A DNA stretch of 64,000 bases from Komagataeibacter nataicola (GCF_003207795.1 NZ_NIRT01000001.1:62001-126000); one strand, 5' to 3'; positions 9,322 to 18,286 are shown, counted from the first letter of the stretch. Program-made: numbers and translations. Notes: generated by a model not told the origin, from the letters alone.

Positions 9322-9641
9322 TCATCGTCTCCTTCCGGCGGGGTCTGCCCGTCGGACTGTCCGTTGACATGGGCACGAAGCAACTGACTGGGGCGAAACA
9401 CCAGAACGGAGCGTGGCAGAATCGGCACTTCCACACCAGTTTTGGGGTTACGGCCCGTGCGCTGCCCCTTCTGCCGGACAGAGAACGTGCCAAAACCGCT
9501 TATTTTAAGGGTGTCGCCAGCCTCAAGGGTCCGTGCCATCCGCTCAAGGATATCTTCTAAAATATCGGCGGATTCATGGCGGGACAGGCCGACCTGATCA
9601 TATATGTGTTCTGCCAGAGTGGCGCGCGTGACGGTGCTCAT
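9318..9641 (-). CDS. ihfA: integration host factor subunit alpha
   Basis: A 107-residue DNA-bending protein of the HU/IHF family. [19 protein letters not shown] opens the dimerisation helices; [28 protein letters not shown] forms the core and the start of the minor-groove beta arm, and the tip carries [16 protein letters not shown]. It partners with IHF beta, encoded elsewhere. ATG 9641 is preferred to the one at 9647 by family alignment. It is coupled to merR by a four-base overlap. Confidence 0.96.
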   Translation of the reverse strand: MSTVTRATLAEHIYDQVGLSRHESADILEDILERMARTLEAGDTLKISGFGTFSVRQKGQRTGRNPKTGVEVPILPRSVLVFRPSQLLRAHVNGQSDGQTPPEGDDE

Positions 9642-9740
9642 GCGCAAACGTTATGCATGCGCGTGCGTATCGTCAATTGAATGTCGCAGGGCTACGGGCT
9701 GTTTGTTTCGTGACCGTTTCAATGTGGTACCGAAACGACA

Positions 9741-10712
9741 TTACAGCCGCGCCAGCGCCGAACCCCATGTCAGGCCGCCGCCCAGCGCTTCCATCAGCAC
9801 CAGATCGCCCTTGTTGATGCGCCCGTCACGCACGGCCTCGTTCAGGGCCAGCGGAATGGAGGCGGCAGAGGTATTGGCATGCCGGTCCACAGTCACCACC
9901 ACGCGCTCGGGCGGCAGGGCAAGCTTGCGGGCCACGCCATCAATAATGCGCAGGTTGGCCTGGTGCGGCACCAGCCAGTTCACATCCGAATGGGTCAGGC
10001 CATTGGCGGCCAGCGCCTCATCCACCGAGGAAGACAGCTTGCCCACCGCATGGCGGAACACTTCGCGCCCGTTCATGCGCAGGTGGGCGGGCTTGTCATG
10101 CAGGCCGGTTGCGCCATCGACAAAAAGCAGGTCGCCATAACGGCCATCGGAATGGAGGTGGGTGGACAGGATGCCCGCATCCCCTGCCGTATCGTCCGTG
10201 CTGGTCACGAACACCGCCCCTGCCCCATCGCCAAACAGCACGTAAGTGCCCCGGTCTGTTTTATCGAGAATGCGCGAATAGACTTCGCTGCCAATCACCA
10301 GCGCCGAACGCGCCTGCCCGCTGCGAATGAGCGAATCGGCCATGGACAGCGCATAAATGAAGCCCGAGCACGCGGCGGCAAGATCAAAGCCAAAGCCGCC
10401 TGTCATGCCCAGTTCGGCCTGCACCCGCACGGCGGTTGAGGGGAAAGCCTGGTCGGGCGTGCTGGTCGCGACAATGACGGCATCGACATCATCAGGCGTG
10501 GCGCCCGCATAGTCCAGTGCCTGCCGGGCGGCGTGCGCCGCCATGGAAACGGCGGTGTCACCCTCGCCCGCCATGTGGCGCTGGGCGATTCCCGTGCGGG
10601 CACGAATCCATTCATCCGATGTTTCGAGCCACGTGGCCAGTTCATCGTTGGTAACGATCCGCTCGGGCAGGTAACCGCCAAAACCGGACAGAAGCGAGCG
10701 TTTCGCCGTCAT
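9741..10712 (-). CDS. fabH: beta-ketoacyl-ACP synthase III
   Basis: It condenses acetyl-CoA with malonyl-ACP to start type II fatty acid synthesis. 323 residues with the catalytic triad Cys115 (AAACSGFIYAL), His250 (VPHQANLRI) and Asn280 (RHANTSAASIP), and the closing GGGLTWGSALARL. It lies downstream of plsX in the conserved lipid cluster, with an 89-base gap. Confidence 0.97.
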   Translation of the reverse strand: MTAKRSLLSGFGGYLPERIVTNDELATWLETSDEWIRARTGIAQRHMAGEGDTAVSMAAHAARQALDYAGATPDDVDAVIVATSTPDQAFPSTAVRVQAELGMTGGFGFDLAAACSGFIYALSMADSLIRSGQARSALVIGSEVYSRILDKTDRGTYVLFGDGAGAVFVTSTDDTAGDAGILSTHLHSDGRYGDLLFVDGATGLHDKPAHLRMNGREVFRHAVGKLSSSVDEALAANGLTHSDVNWLVPHQANLRIIDGVARKLALPPERVVVTVDRHANTSAASIPLALNEAVRDGRINKGDLVLMEALGGGLTWGSALARL

Positions 10713-10801
10713 GCCTGTTTTTCCACCACTATCATTTCATATGCACGGGCGGGCACAGGCAGGCCCCGCCTGCTGACCCCGCACCGGCTGTTATTGCCGC
10801 A

Positions 10802-11890
10802 TCAGGATGCAGGGACCGTCTGCGACGGGTCGGACGCCTTGACGGTGGTCAGGCTTTCCATGTGCCCGAGGCGCTCGCGGATGCTGTCGGTAAAGCGGTG
10901 GGTGACCATGTCCATCGCCACGTCAACCGCTGCGGCAAAGCCTTCAGCGTCCGTGCCACCATGCGATTTGACCACAACACCGTTCAGCCCAACGAACACC
11001 GCGCCATTATAGCGGCGCGGGTCGAGCCATTCTTTCATCCGCTCAAGCCCGGGGCGCACCAGCAGGTAGCCGATCCGGCCCAGCAGGCTGGAGGTGAAGA
11101 CCTGCCGCAGCAGCGTGAACGCCATTTTCAGCGCGCCCTCACCCGTTTTCAGCGCGACATTGCCGGTAAAGCCATCCGTCACCACCACATCGGTCGTGCC
11201 GGCAGTGATGTCGTGGCCTTCCACAAAGCCGTGAAACTGGGGGGCAAGCGAACTGTTGCGCAGCACTTCAGCCGCCTGGCGCAGGCGCTCGTCGCCCTTG
11301 AGCTCCTCGGAGCCGACATTGAGCAGCCCGATGCTGGGCGCGGGCAGCCCGAGCACCGCCTTGGCGAAGGCCTCACCCATGATGGCGAACTCGACCAGGT
11401 TGCGCCAGTCGCACGAGACGTTGGCGCCGAGGTCGAGCATGACCACGTCACCCCGCGTGGTGGGGCTGATGGCGGCCATGGCCGGGCGGGTAATGCCGGG
11501 AAGGGTTTTGACCACGATCTTGGCCAGCGCCAGCATCGCGCCGCTGTTGCCAGCGGAAACGACGCCCTGCGCCTCGCCCTGTGATACCGCATCCATGGCC
11601 AGCCGCATGGAGGAATCGCGCACACGCAGGGCTGCGGTGGGCTTCATGTCCATGGGAATGGCCGAACTGGCCGGACGGATTGTGCAGATTGCGGCCGCGC
11701 GCGGATGGCGGGCCAGAAGGCCGGACAACGTCGCCTCATCACCAACCAGAAGAATCCTGGCTGAAGGATGTCGGTCTGCCGCAATCGCCAGTCCGGCCAC
11801 TACAACTTCCGGACCACCATCCCCGCCCATGCCATCAATGGCAAGGGTGTAGGGCCCAGTCTCGGAAAAGGAGGAACCTGTCTCGCTCAT
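10802..11890 (-). CDS. plsX: phosphate acyltransferase PlsX
   Basis: A peripheral membrane enzyme that makes acyl-phosphate from acyl-ACP, the acyl donor for PlsY in phospholipid synthesis. 362 residues with the family hallmarks AIDGMGGD near residue 18, VVSAGNSGAMLALA near 110, DLGANVSCDWRNLVEFA near 155 and VVVTDGFTGNVALKTGEG near 235. It sits between rpmF and fabH, the typical order. The 12 extra N-terminal residues before YTLAIDGMGGD suggest the true start could be slightly internal, though no better codon is evident. Confidence 0.97.
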   Translation of the reverse strand: MSETGSSFSETGPYTLAIDGMGGDGGPEVVVAGLAIAADRHPSARILLVGDEATLSGLLARHPRAAAICTIRPASSAIPMDMKPTAALRVRDSSMRLAMDAVSQGEAQGVVSAGNSGAMLALAKIVVKTLPGITRPAMAAISPTTRGDVVMLDLGANVSCDWRNLVEFAIMGEAFAKAVLGLPAPSIGLLNVGSEELKGDERLRQAAEVLRNSSLAPQFHGFVEGHDITAGTTDVVVTDGFTGNVALKTGEGALKMAFTLLRQVFTSSLLGRIGYLLVRPGLERMKEWLDPRRYNGAVFVGLNGVVVKSHGGTDAEGFAAAVDVAMDMVTHRFTDSIRERLGHMESLTTVKASDPSQTVPAS

Positions 11891-12056
11891 GCTCGTCTTG
11901 TGCCGGGTAAGAAAGGAACGCGCAAGATCGGGGAATACACTTTGAAAAGATTACATTCCCCGCGCGACCCGGACAGGACGGCCCGAGGCCAGCCCGCCGA
12001 CGCGACCAAACCGGGCCGCGCCGTTACCGGGTAATGACGCCTGTGGCGTCGTGTTA

Positions 12057-12260
12057 TCAGGCGCGGACCGCCGTCTTCAGCGCCTTGCCGGCGGAAGCGA
12101 CTTCGCGGCCATCATAGTGCCCGCAGTGGCTGCAGACATGATGCGGGCGCTTGAGTTCGCCACAGTTAGAGCATTCCGCATGCGCCGGAACACTCAGCGC
12201 AGCGTGGCTGCGACGCATGCCACGACGGGACGGCGAGGTTTTTCTCTTGGGTACAGCCAT
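12057..12260 (-). CDS. rpmF: 50S ribosomal protein L32
   Basis: 67 residues, starting [22 protein letters not shown], with four cysteines in a zinc-ribbon pattern ([18 protein letters not shown], residues about 30-47). It lies between yceD and plsX, the widespread rpmF-plsX-fabH arrangement that links ribosome and membrane lipid synthesis. Confidence 0.97.
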   Translation of the reverse strand: MAVPKRKTSPSRRGMRRSHAALSVPAHAECSNCGELKRPHHVCSHCGHYDGREVASAGKALKTAVRA

Positions 12261-12431
12261 GGGCCCGGGCCCCTCCGATCTGGATCACAACCGGCAGGCA
12301 CACCCTCGTGGCGATACACCGGTCAGTTATCAATAATTGAGGGGGGCGCTCTAGCAGACCATTTGCACTTGCACAAGGGATTATGTGCACGGCTCATGGC
12401 GAGACACCCCCGCTCGCGCCTCTCCTTTGCG

Positions 12432-12962
12432 TCAGTTCTGCTTTTTTTTCAACTCGGCCAGAGCGGAAAAAGGCTGCCTGCGCGTGGTTTCTTCCGGGGC
12501 GGCCTCATCCGTGCCCGCAAATTCGGCCGGAATCGCGCAGCCGGGCTTGTGCGGATAGGGGTCGAGCGCCAGCGAAACTTCTTCCGCCGCGAGTTCGCCA
12601 AGGTCGATGGTATCGCGCTCGTAGGGCACCTCATCGATCGAGAACGGATCGACCTCGTCGTCCTCCCGAAAACGCGCGGCAGGGATGCAGCGCACGGTGA
12701 ACGATTCCGCCATGACATCCTCGAACGGCTCGAGGCTGACCACGCATTCCTGCGTGACATGGGCGGTCAGCCAGCCCTCGGCGAGCACCTCCCCGTCCTG
12801 CCCCGGCTTGAGCCGGTAGCGGCATGACAGGTTGCGCAGGCCGGGAATGCCGAAGCGGCGGGCCAGCGCACGGCATTCGGCGTCCTTCGCCTCGATCACC
12901 GTTTCCATGCCCTGGACCGGGATGCGGCCCACGGCAAGCGGGCGGGAAAATTCTGCATCCAT
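12432..12962 (-). CDS. yceD: YceD/DUF177 family protein
   Basis: 176 residues. The family signature appears as a central LSCRYRLKP...GWLTAHVTQECVVSLEPFEDV strand-rich region and an acidic end (DDEVDPFSIDEVPYERDTIDLGELAAEEVSLALDPYPHKPGC). DUF177 proteins are nearly always next to rpmF, as here, and have been linked to 23S rRNA metabolism in plants and bacteria. AGGAG lies ten bases before the ATG. The last 15 residues are lysine-rich. Confidence 0.92.
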   Translation of the reverse strand: MDAEFSRPLAVGRIPVQGMETVIEAKDAECRALARRFGIPGLRNLSCRYRLKPGQDGEVLAEGWLTAHVTQECVVSLEPFEDVMAESFTVRCIPAARFREDDEVDPFSIDEVPYERDTIDLGELAAEEVSLALDPYPHKPGCAIPAEFAGTDEAAPEETTRRQPFSALAELKKKQN

Positions 12963-13146
12963 CTCGTCTTAACTCCTGCATGTGACCACGGGGGGCGCCC
13001 GTGTTGCGATGATGGTAAAAATATGGGGCTGGCGGGGTGTTTTTCCACCACCAGGGCGATCTGTGATTGACTTCATTTACCCGATGGGGCACCGGAAAGA
13101 CGAACCGCATATGCGCCCTGCCCTATTTCAGGATATTTTCCCGACC

Positions 13147-13716
13147 ATGAGGTCACCCAAGGACAACCTGCCCCGCTCCCGTTCATTACGCGTGTTTTCG
13201 TGCGCTGTCATCGGGGCGGGGATTGCGCTGTCCGGATGCAGCCTTTTCAAGCCAAGCACCATGCAGCGCGGCTCGCTTGTCGAGGCGGATGACTACAACA
13301 AGCTCAAGATAGGCGAGACCTCACGCTCGGACGTGATGGACGCCCTCGGTTCGCCCACCGGTCATGCCACGTTTGATGACAATACATGGCTCTACGTTTC
13401 CATGAAGCAGGTGCTCGCGCCCATCAGCTTTCCGCAGATCAAGAAGCAGGAAGTGGTGGTGCTGACCTTCGATCAGGATGGCGTGCTGCGCAACCTGCGC
13501 ACCCTGCACAAGGATGACGCCCGCTACGTAACCATGATGCCGGGCAAAACCCCCACGCCAGGCACCAAGATCAACATCATGCAGCAGATCCTGGGCAATG
13601 TGGGCCGCTACAACCCGCTCAGCCAGATGAGCAGCACCTATGGCGGCAGCACAGGCCCCATGAACAGCATGAACGGCGGCCCCGGCCATGGTGGCGCGGG
13701 CAATACCCTGCCCTGA
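13147..13716 (+). CDS. bamE: outer membrane assembly lipoprotein, BamE/SmpA-like
   Basis: A lipoprotein of about 189 residues. A signal peptide with the lipobox LSGC lies near residues 18-29. It is followed by the BamE fold: DYNKLKIGETSRSDVMDALGSPTGHATFDDNTWLYVS and a VVVLTFDQDGVLRNL strand. BamE supports BamA-BamD in inserting outer-membrane beta-barrels. The tail (about 150-189) is Gly/Ser/Met/Asn-rich and not part of the family. ATG 13147 gives a compact signal peptide; in-frame starts at 13111 and further upstream are possible. The gene is divergent from yceD, the usual alphaproteobacterial neighbour. Confidence 0.9.
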   Translation: MRSPKDNLPRSRSLRVFSCAVIGAGIALSGCSLFKPSTMQRGSLVEADDYNKLKIGETSRSDVMDALGSPTGHATFDDNTWLYVSMKQVLAPISFPQIKKQEVVVLTFDQDGVLRNLRTLHKDDARYVTMMPGKTPTPGTKINIMQQILGNVGRYNPLSQMSSTYGGSTGPMNSMNGGPGHGGAGNTLP

Positions 13717-13739
13717 CGCCACGGCCGCCCGGGCCACGC

Positions 13740-15137
13740 TCAGGCTGGCAGCTCGATCCTGACCCGCGCGCCGCCCAGCGGCCCGGCCTCCAGCCCGATA
13801 TGGCCGCCATGGGCGTGAATGATGTCACGCGCTATGGCCAGGCCAAGTCCCGTGCCCCCTTCCTTGCCGCTCTCAAAGGCGCGGAACACGCTCTCGCGCC
13901 GGGCTTCCTCCACCCCGCAGCCGTCATCATCGATATACACGAACACCTGCTTGCGCCCCCGCTCGGCTGAAAGCTCGATACGGGTAGCGTGATGCCGCGC
14001 GTTTTCCACCACGTTGTTCAGCACGCGGCGCAGGGCATTGCTGCGCCCGGTAATGCTCAGATCCGGCGGATTGACGAAGCCGATGCGCGCCCGCGCGCCC
14101 ACGCGGCGCAGGGCGGCAACGCTTTCCTCGAACAGGTCCTCCACCCGGATGACCGAGGGCGTTTCAGCCCCCTCCCCGCGCGCAAATGACAGATACCCCT
14201 CGATCATGTGCTCCATCTCCACGATATCGCCGATCATGTCGGCAATATCAGGCTGGAGATCCTCGGCCTGCACCATGCCGCTGCGCGGGAACATGGCCAG
14301 TGAAAGCCGCAGCCGGGTGAGCGGCGTGCGCAGGTCGTGCGAGACTCCGGCCAGCACGGTGGTGCGCTGCTCCACAAAGCGGTTGATGCGGTCACGCATG
14401 CGGTTGAAGGCAACGGAGGCCTTGCGGATTTCCTGCGCGCCTTCGGGCACGATGGGCACCGTATCGCGACCAAGGCCGAACAGTTCCGCCGCCCGTGCCA
14501 GCCTGCGGATGGCGCGGACCTGATTACGCATGAACAGCGCCGCGATAAGAAACAGCAGCAGCGCACTCCCTGAGGCCCATGCCACGAACAGCCACACCGG
14601 AGCCACATCCAGCCGCTTGCGCAACGCCACGACCTGCAACACGCCAATGGGTGTCTGCACCAGGATCACGACGCGGCGGTGGGCCTTTTTCCAGTCAACG
14701 AAGGTGGGCCAGCGCACGCTGGCCTGCAGGTCGCGCGCCAAGTCCTCGTCAATGGGGCCGAGCACGTGGTTCGAGCCGCGCCGCTGCAGGCTTTCCCCCT
14801 CGCGCAGGGTCATGACCAGCCCCGCCCGCCGGCCGACATCCTCAAGAATCCACTTGCGATCGGTATCGGAAGGATAGCGCTCGAGCATGTCCAGCGTCAT
14901 GGAAATGGTGGTGGCCATGTCATTGGACAGGCGGCGCGAAACGATCTGCAGGTAGTTGCCATAAAACAGCTCGAGCGAGATGGCCTGCGTGGCCAGCAGC
15001 GGGATGAACCCGATCAGCAGCATCCGCCCCAGCAGGGAGCGCGGCAGGATGCGGCGCGCCAGCCGCACCCGCCACCGCCGCCAGCCTGTGGAGGCTCCGG
15101 GCGCGTATTCAGCGCCGGATGCGGATTCCGTGCCCAT
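13740..15137 (-). CDS. EnvZ-like sensor histidine kinase
   Basis: A 465-residue inner-membrane kinase: TM1 about 39-59, a periplasmic domain to about 178, TM2 about 180-203, HAMP about 204-256, a HisKA helix with phosphorylated His267 (GVSHDLRTPLTRLRL), and an ATPase domain with N box NNVVENARHHA, G1 DDDGCGV and G2 GGTGLGLAIARDI. ATG 15137 follows GGAGAGG. Its likely partner is the OmpR-type regulator at 17383-18120, which has no kinase beside it. The pair would then be split by rpsU, def, coq9 and marR on opposite strands. The partnership is inferred. Confidence 0.92.
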   Translation of the reverse strand: MGTESASGAEYAPGASTGWRRWRVRLARRILPRSLLGRMLLIGFIPLLATQAISLELFYGNYLQIVSRRLSNDMATTISMTLDMLERYPSDTDRKWILEDVGRRAGLVMTLREGESLQRRGSNHVLGPIDEDLARDLQASVRWPTFVDWKKAHRRVVILVQTPIGVLQVVALRKRLDVAPVWLFVAWASGSALLLFLIAALFMRNQVRAIRRLARAAELFGLGRDTVPIVPEGAQEIRKASVAFNRMRDRINRFVEQRTTVLAGVSHDLRTPLTRLRLSLAMFPRSGMVQAEDLQPDIADMIGDIVEMEHMIEGYLSFARGEGAETPSVIRVEDLFEESVAALRRVGARARIGFVNPPDLSITGRSNALRRVLNNVVENARHHATRIELSAERGRKQVFVYIDDDGCGVEEARRESVFRAFESGKEGGTGLGLAIARDIIHAHGGHIGLEAGPLGGARVRIELPA

Positions 15138-15159
15138 GGCTTTACCTCTCCAGACGCAA

Positions 15160-15192
15160 AAAAAACCGGCTTCCTTGCAGAAGCCGGTTTTT
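15160..15192 (-). terminator. strong bidirectional terminator after rpsU
   Basis: AAAACCGGCTTC and GAAGCCGGTTTT pair around CTTGCA, with A and T runs on either side. It lies between the rpsU stop and the kinase start, so it should end rpsU transcription and insulate the kinase gene. Confidence 0.9.
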
Positions 15193-15227
15193 TGTGGGTC
15201 ATAACCCGTATTCCGATACGCGAAGGA

Positions 15228-15431
15228 TTAGAAGCCTTCACGCTCAAGGCGCTTGCGCTCCATCTTGCGGGCACGACGCACGGCCTCGGCTGCCTCGCGC
15301 GCCTTGCGCTCGGACGGCTTTTCATAGTGGCGACGCAGCTTCATTTCGCGAAAGATGCCTTCGCGCTGCATTTTCTTCTTGAGGGCCTTGAGGGCCTGAT
15401 CAACATTGTTGTCACGAACGAGAACCTGCAC
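15228..15431 (-). CDS. rpsU: 30S ribosomal protein S21
   Basis: 67 residues: [20 protein letters not shown] at the start, [18 protein letters not shown] in the middle and a basic helix at the end. The start is a GTG at 15431 with AGGAG 11 bases upstream; the family normally begins MQVLVRDN, and upstream reading adds unrelated residues. It is divergent from def-coq9; a COQ9 gene divergent from rpsU is the arrangement that named the 'rpsU-divergently transcribed' family. Confidence 0.95.
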   Translation of the reverse strand: MQVLVRDNNVDQALKALKKKMQREGIFREMKLRRHYEKPSERKAREAAEAVRRARKMERKRLEREGF

Positions 15432-15670
15432 TGGGTCGTCAACTCCTGATCTGCCATCCGGTATGGATGATCCATGAAACTGAAACTTGGGGAACGTCCG
15501 CCCGAGGCCATTCCCTTCGTGCGATTCCCAAACGGGCCGCACCTATATCACACTCGCGCCGCGCAACACAAATCATTCCCGCATATAAAGCCGCATGAAT
15601 TTTGGTGCTGCGCTTTGCGCGTCAACGCTGTCATATACATGTTCCCCGAAACAGGAAGGCCTTTCCCTGC

Positions 15671-16201
15671 ATGACGCTGCTCAAGATCGCCCGCATGGGC
15701 CATCCGGTGCTGCTGCAACCAACGCAGCCGGTGGCCGATACGCAGGCTCCCGCCATCCGCACGCTGGTGGCCGACATGATCGAGACGATGCTCGATGCAG
15801 GCGGCGCTGGACTCGCCGCGCCACAGGTGCATCACGGGCTGGCGCTGTTCGTCTATCATGTGCCGCTGGCCCGCAGCACGGGCGAGGATGACCCGCCGCG
15901 CCCGCCTTCGGTCCTGTTCAACCCCGTGCTCGAGCCGGTGGGAGATGAAATGGTGGACCGGCTGGAGGGCTGCCTGTCCATTCCCGGCCTGCGGGGCTGG
16001 GTGCCGCGCCATGCCCGCGTGGCCTATAAGGGGCTGGATGCGCACGGGCATGTGGTGCAGGGCGTTGCATCGGGCTTTCTGGCCAATGTATTGCAGCATG
16101 AATACGACCACCTGAACGGAATCCTCTATCCCATGCGCATGACCAGTCTTGGCCGCATGGGCTTTGACAGCGAAATGGCCCGTTATGGAGAGCGCCCATG
16201 A
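15671..16201 (+). CDS. def: peptide deformylase
   Basis: It removes the formyl group from nascent protein N-termini, using a metal ion. 176 residues with the three motifs: GAGLAAPQ at 45-52, EGCLS at 99-103 and HEYDH at 143-147, which bring the Cys and two His metal ligands and the catalytic Glu. A proline- and acid-rich insertion follows motif 1 (about 66-80). ATG 15671 is chosen by alignment. The stop overlaps the coq9 start by four bases. def genes usually sit with fmt; none is here, so this may be a second copy. Confidence 0.94.
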   Translation: MTLLKIARMGHPVLLQPTQPVADTQAPAIRTLVADMIETMLDAGGAGLAAPQVHHGLALFVYHVPLARSTGEDDPPRPPSVLFNPVLEPVGDEMVDRLEGCLSIPGLRGWVPRHARVAYKGLDAHGHVVQGVASGFLANVLQHEYDHLNGILYPMRMTSLGRMGFDSEMARYGERP

Positions 16202-16821
16202 ATCCTTCCGCCCTGGTCGCGCGCGCGGCCTCGTGCCTGCATCCGCCCGCGGTGCAGCATTCACATCAAGGTGATGCGCTGCTCCGCCGTTTCCTGTCCG
16301 ATTCGCGCGCGGGCAGCCATGCCTGGACGCCAGAACTGCTGCGGCAGTGCGCCGGGCCGGATTCGGACCTGCTCTTTCCCGGTGGCATGGCGGAGCTGGC
16401 CGAAGCCTGCTTCGACCTGATGGACCGTGACATGCTGGGCCACGCCCACACCTTTCGCAGCCGCAAGATCAGCCGCCGGGTGCGCGCGGCCATCCTGTTC
16501 CGGCTGGAACGCGCAGCTCCCCACCGCGCGGCCATAAGGCAGGCGCTGGCGGTGCTGCTGGTGCCCACCCATGCCCGCATCCTGGCCCATGTGCTGGGCC
16601 GCAGCGTCAATGCAATATGGGATGCGGCGGGCGATACTTCCACCGGCTTCACCTACATGACCAAGCGGCTGAGCCTGAGCGGGGTCTATGTCGCCACCCT
16701 GCTGTTCTGGCTCACGCGCGGGGGCAACCCGGCCTCGGTGGAGGAATTCCTTGACCGCAGGCTTGCCGAAATCGGGCGCATCACCCGCCTGCGCAACCGG
16801 CTGACCGGCCGCATCGCCTGA
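16198..16821 (+). CDS. coq9: COQ9 family protein (ubiquinone biosynthesis accessory)
   Basis: 207 residues. COQ9 proteins are lipid-binding, TetR-like helical folds that aid hydroxylation and deamination steps in ubiquinone synthesis. The family-specific C-terminal half is seen here: ILAHVLGRSVNAIWDAAGDTS, then FTYMTKRLSLSGVYVATLLFWL and an amphipathic end. It is coupled to def by a four-base overlap and divergent from rpsU, the expected context. Acetic acid bacteria depend on ubiquinone for their periplasmic dehydrogenases. Confidence 0.88.
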   Translation: MNPSALVARAASCLHPPAVQHSHQGDALLRRFLSDSRAGSHAWTPELLRQCAGPDSDLLFPGGMAELAEACFDLMDRDMLGHAHTFRSRKISRRVRAAILFRLERAAPHRAAIRQALAVLLVPTHARILAHVLGRSVNAIWDAAGDTSTGFTYMTKRLSLSGVYVATLLFWLTRGGNPASVEEFLDRRLAEIGRITRLRNRLTGRIA

Positions 16822-16837
16822 CGGTCACCCGCCTGCC

Positions 16838-17386
16838 ATGACCACCCCGCCCCGGCCACCTGCCGCGCGCCCCGCCCCTGTGGCGGGCGCGGGCGTGGAA
16901 CTTCTGTTCCTGCGTGATGAAGACATGCGCCAGGCGCAGGAACTGCTCCTGCTGGCCTGCCGCGCCTTTGGCAACGTGATCGACCCCGCCCTGCACGAAT
17001 ACGGGCTGGGCCACGCCCATTACCGCATCATGCAGACCGTGGCGCTGCAGCCCGGTATTGCCGTGGGTGCGTTGCTTGATGTGCTGGGCATTACCAAGCA
17101 GAGCATGAGCCGCACGCTGGGCGAACTGGTGGCGCACGGCCTGCTGCGCCACGAAACCACGCCACAGGACCGCAGGCGGCGCTGCCTGCACCTGAGCGCG
17201 CGTGGGGCGGAGATTGAAAACCGACTCTTTTCGCTGCAACGTGAAGTGCTGCTACGGGTGTACCGCAACGCGGGTGGCCGGGCGGTTGACGGTTTTCGCC
17301 GCGTGATGCGCGGCCTGATAGACGAATCGGCCATGCCCGGCGTATCCACCGATGCCTTTCACCCTCCTGACCGGAGTTCTTCATGA
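16838..17386 (+). CDS. MarR-family regulator, PetP-like
   Basis: 182 residues. A proline-rich N-terminus of about 20 residues precedes a MarR winged-helix domain: HYRIMQTVALQPGIAVGALLDVLGITKQSMSRTLGELVAHGLLRHETTPQDRRRRCLHLSARG. ITKQSMSRTL is the recognition helix and DRRRR the wing. It overlaps the OmpR-type regulator by four bases; that pair is the arrangement of petP-petR in Rhodobacter capsulatus. The target genes are unknown. Confidence 0.9.
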   Translation: MTTPPRPPAARPAPVAGAGVELLFLRDEDMRQAQELLLLACRAFGNVIDPALHEYGLGHAHYRIMQTVALQPGIAVGALLDVLGITKQSMSRTLGELVAHGLLRHETTPQDRRRRCLHLSARGAEIENRLFSLQREVLLRVYRNAGGRAVDGFRRVMRGLIDESAMPGVSTDAFHPPDRSSS

Positions 17387-18120
17387 TCCAGACGGCCTGC
17401 GATTCCGCCCTTCCCCGCGACAGCATGATCATGGATGCCCATGTCGTGGTGGTGGATGACGACCCCCGCCTGCGCCGCCTGCTGCACCGTTACCTCAGCG
17501 AGCAGGGCTTTCGGGTCAGCGCCGCGTGCTCGGCGCAGGAAGCGCGGCAGGTGCTCGGCTTCATGCAGCCCGATGCGCTGGTGCTCGACATTACCATGCC
17601 GGGGGAAAACGGGCTGGAACTGACCCGCGAACTGCGGCGTGACAACCTGAACTTCCCCATCCTGCTGCTCACCGCGCGCGGCGAGCCTGAAGACCGGATC
17701 ATCGGCCTTGAAGCCGGGGCCGATGACTATCTGGCCAAGCCGTTCGAACCGCGCGAGCTGCTGCTGCGGCTCAAGGCGCATCTGCGCCGCTTCGTGCCGC
17801 CCGCGCCGAGCAGCAACCTGCGCATCGTGCGGCTCGGCGATCTGGAATTCGACCCCGTGCGGGGATTGTTGTCGAATGCGGAGGGAATCGTGCACCTGAC
17901 GGGTGGCGAATCGGCGCTGCTCTCGGTGCTGGCCCGCCACCCCAACGAGATCCTGTCGCGCACCGCCATCGCCACCACGCTGGACATGGAAGAAATTGGC
18001 GAGCGCGCGGTGGATGTGCAGGTGACCCGCCTGCGCCGCCGCATCGAGCCTGACCCCAAGGAGCCACGCTTTTTGCAGACCGTGCGCGGCAAGGGCTACG
18101 TACTCAAGCCGGGGCTGTAA
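17383..18120 (+). CDS. OmpR/PhoB-type response regulator, PetR-like
   Basis: 245 residues. Receiver domain about 19-130 with the acidic cluster DDD near 25, phospho-acceptor Asp69 (ALVLDITMPGENG) and Lys119 (YLAKPFEP). DNA-binding winged-helix about 150-240, ending VDVQVTRLRRRIEPDPKEPRFLQTVRGKGYVL. It is translated in coupling with the MarR gene. The EnvZ-like kinase at 13740-15137 is the probable partner. A dispersed hairpin repeat begins about ten bases after the stop. Confidence 0.94.
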   Translation: MIQTACDSALPRDSMIMDAHVVVVDDDPRLRRLLHRYLSEQGFRVSAACSAQEARQVLGFMQPDALVLDITMPGENGLELTRELRRDNLNFPILLLTARGEPEDRIIGLEAGADDYLAKPFEPRELLLRLKAHLRRFVPPAPSSNLRIVRLGDLEFDPVRGLLSNAEGIVHLTGGESALLSVLARHPNEILSRTAIATTLDMEEIGERAVDVQVTRLRRRIEPDPKEPRFLQTVRGKGYVLKPGL

Positions 18121-18130
18121 AAAAGGTAAA

Positions 18131-18206
18131 CGTTTCTGGGTGCCGCTTTTTTTCAAAAAGGCTGCGTTCTCTGAAGCTTTTTGAAAAAAGCTTCACCAAA
18201 ACTTTC
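18131..18206 (+). repeat. dispersed hairpin repeat, copy A
   Basis: Element reading TTTCTGGGTGCCGC, then a TTTTT/AAAAAGGCTGC hairpin, then GAAGCTTTTT/AAAAAAGCTTC, ending CACCAAAACTTT. It lies between the convergent OmpR-type gene and leuB and could stop transcription from both sides. Confidence 0.85.
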
Positions 18207-18233
18207 ATCCGTTTTCCTTAATGCTACAGGCAC

Positions 18234-18268
18234 AAAAAAACCGGCATGAACACCATGCCGGTTTTTTT
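18234..18268 (-). terminator. leuB terminator
   Basis: AAACCGGCATG and CATGCCGGTTT pair around AACAC, with A and T runs on each side. It follows the leuB stop at 18287 and is symmetrical enough to work both ways. Confidence 0.9.
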
Positions 18269-18286
18269 ATCAATAAGGGGTGTGGA

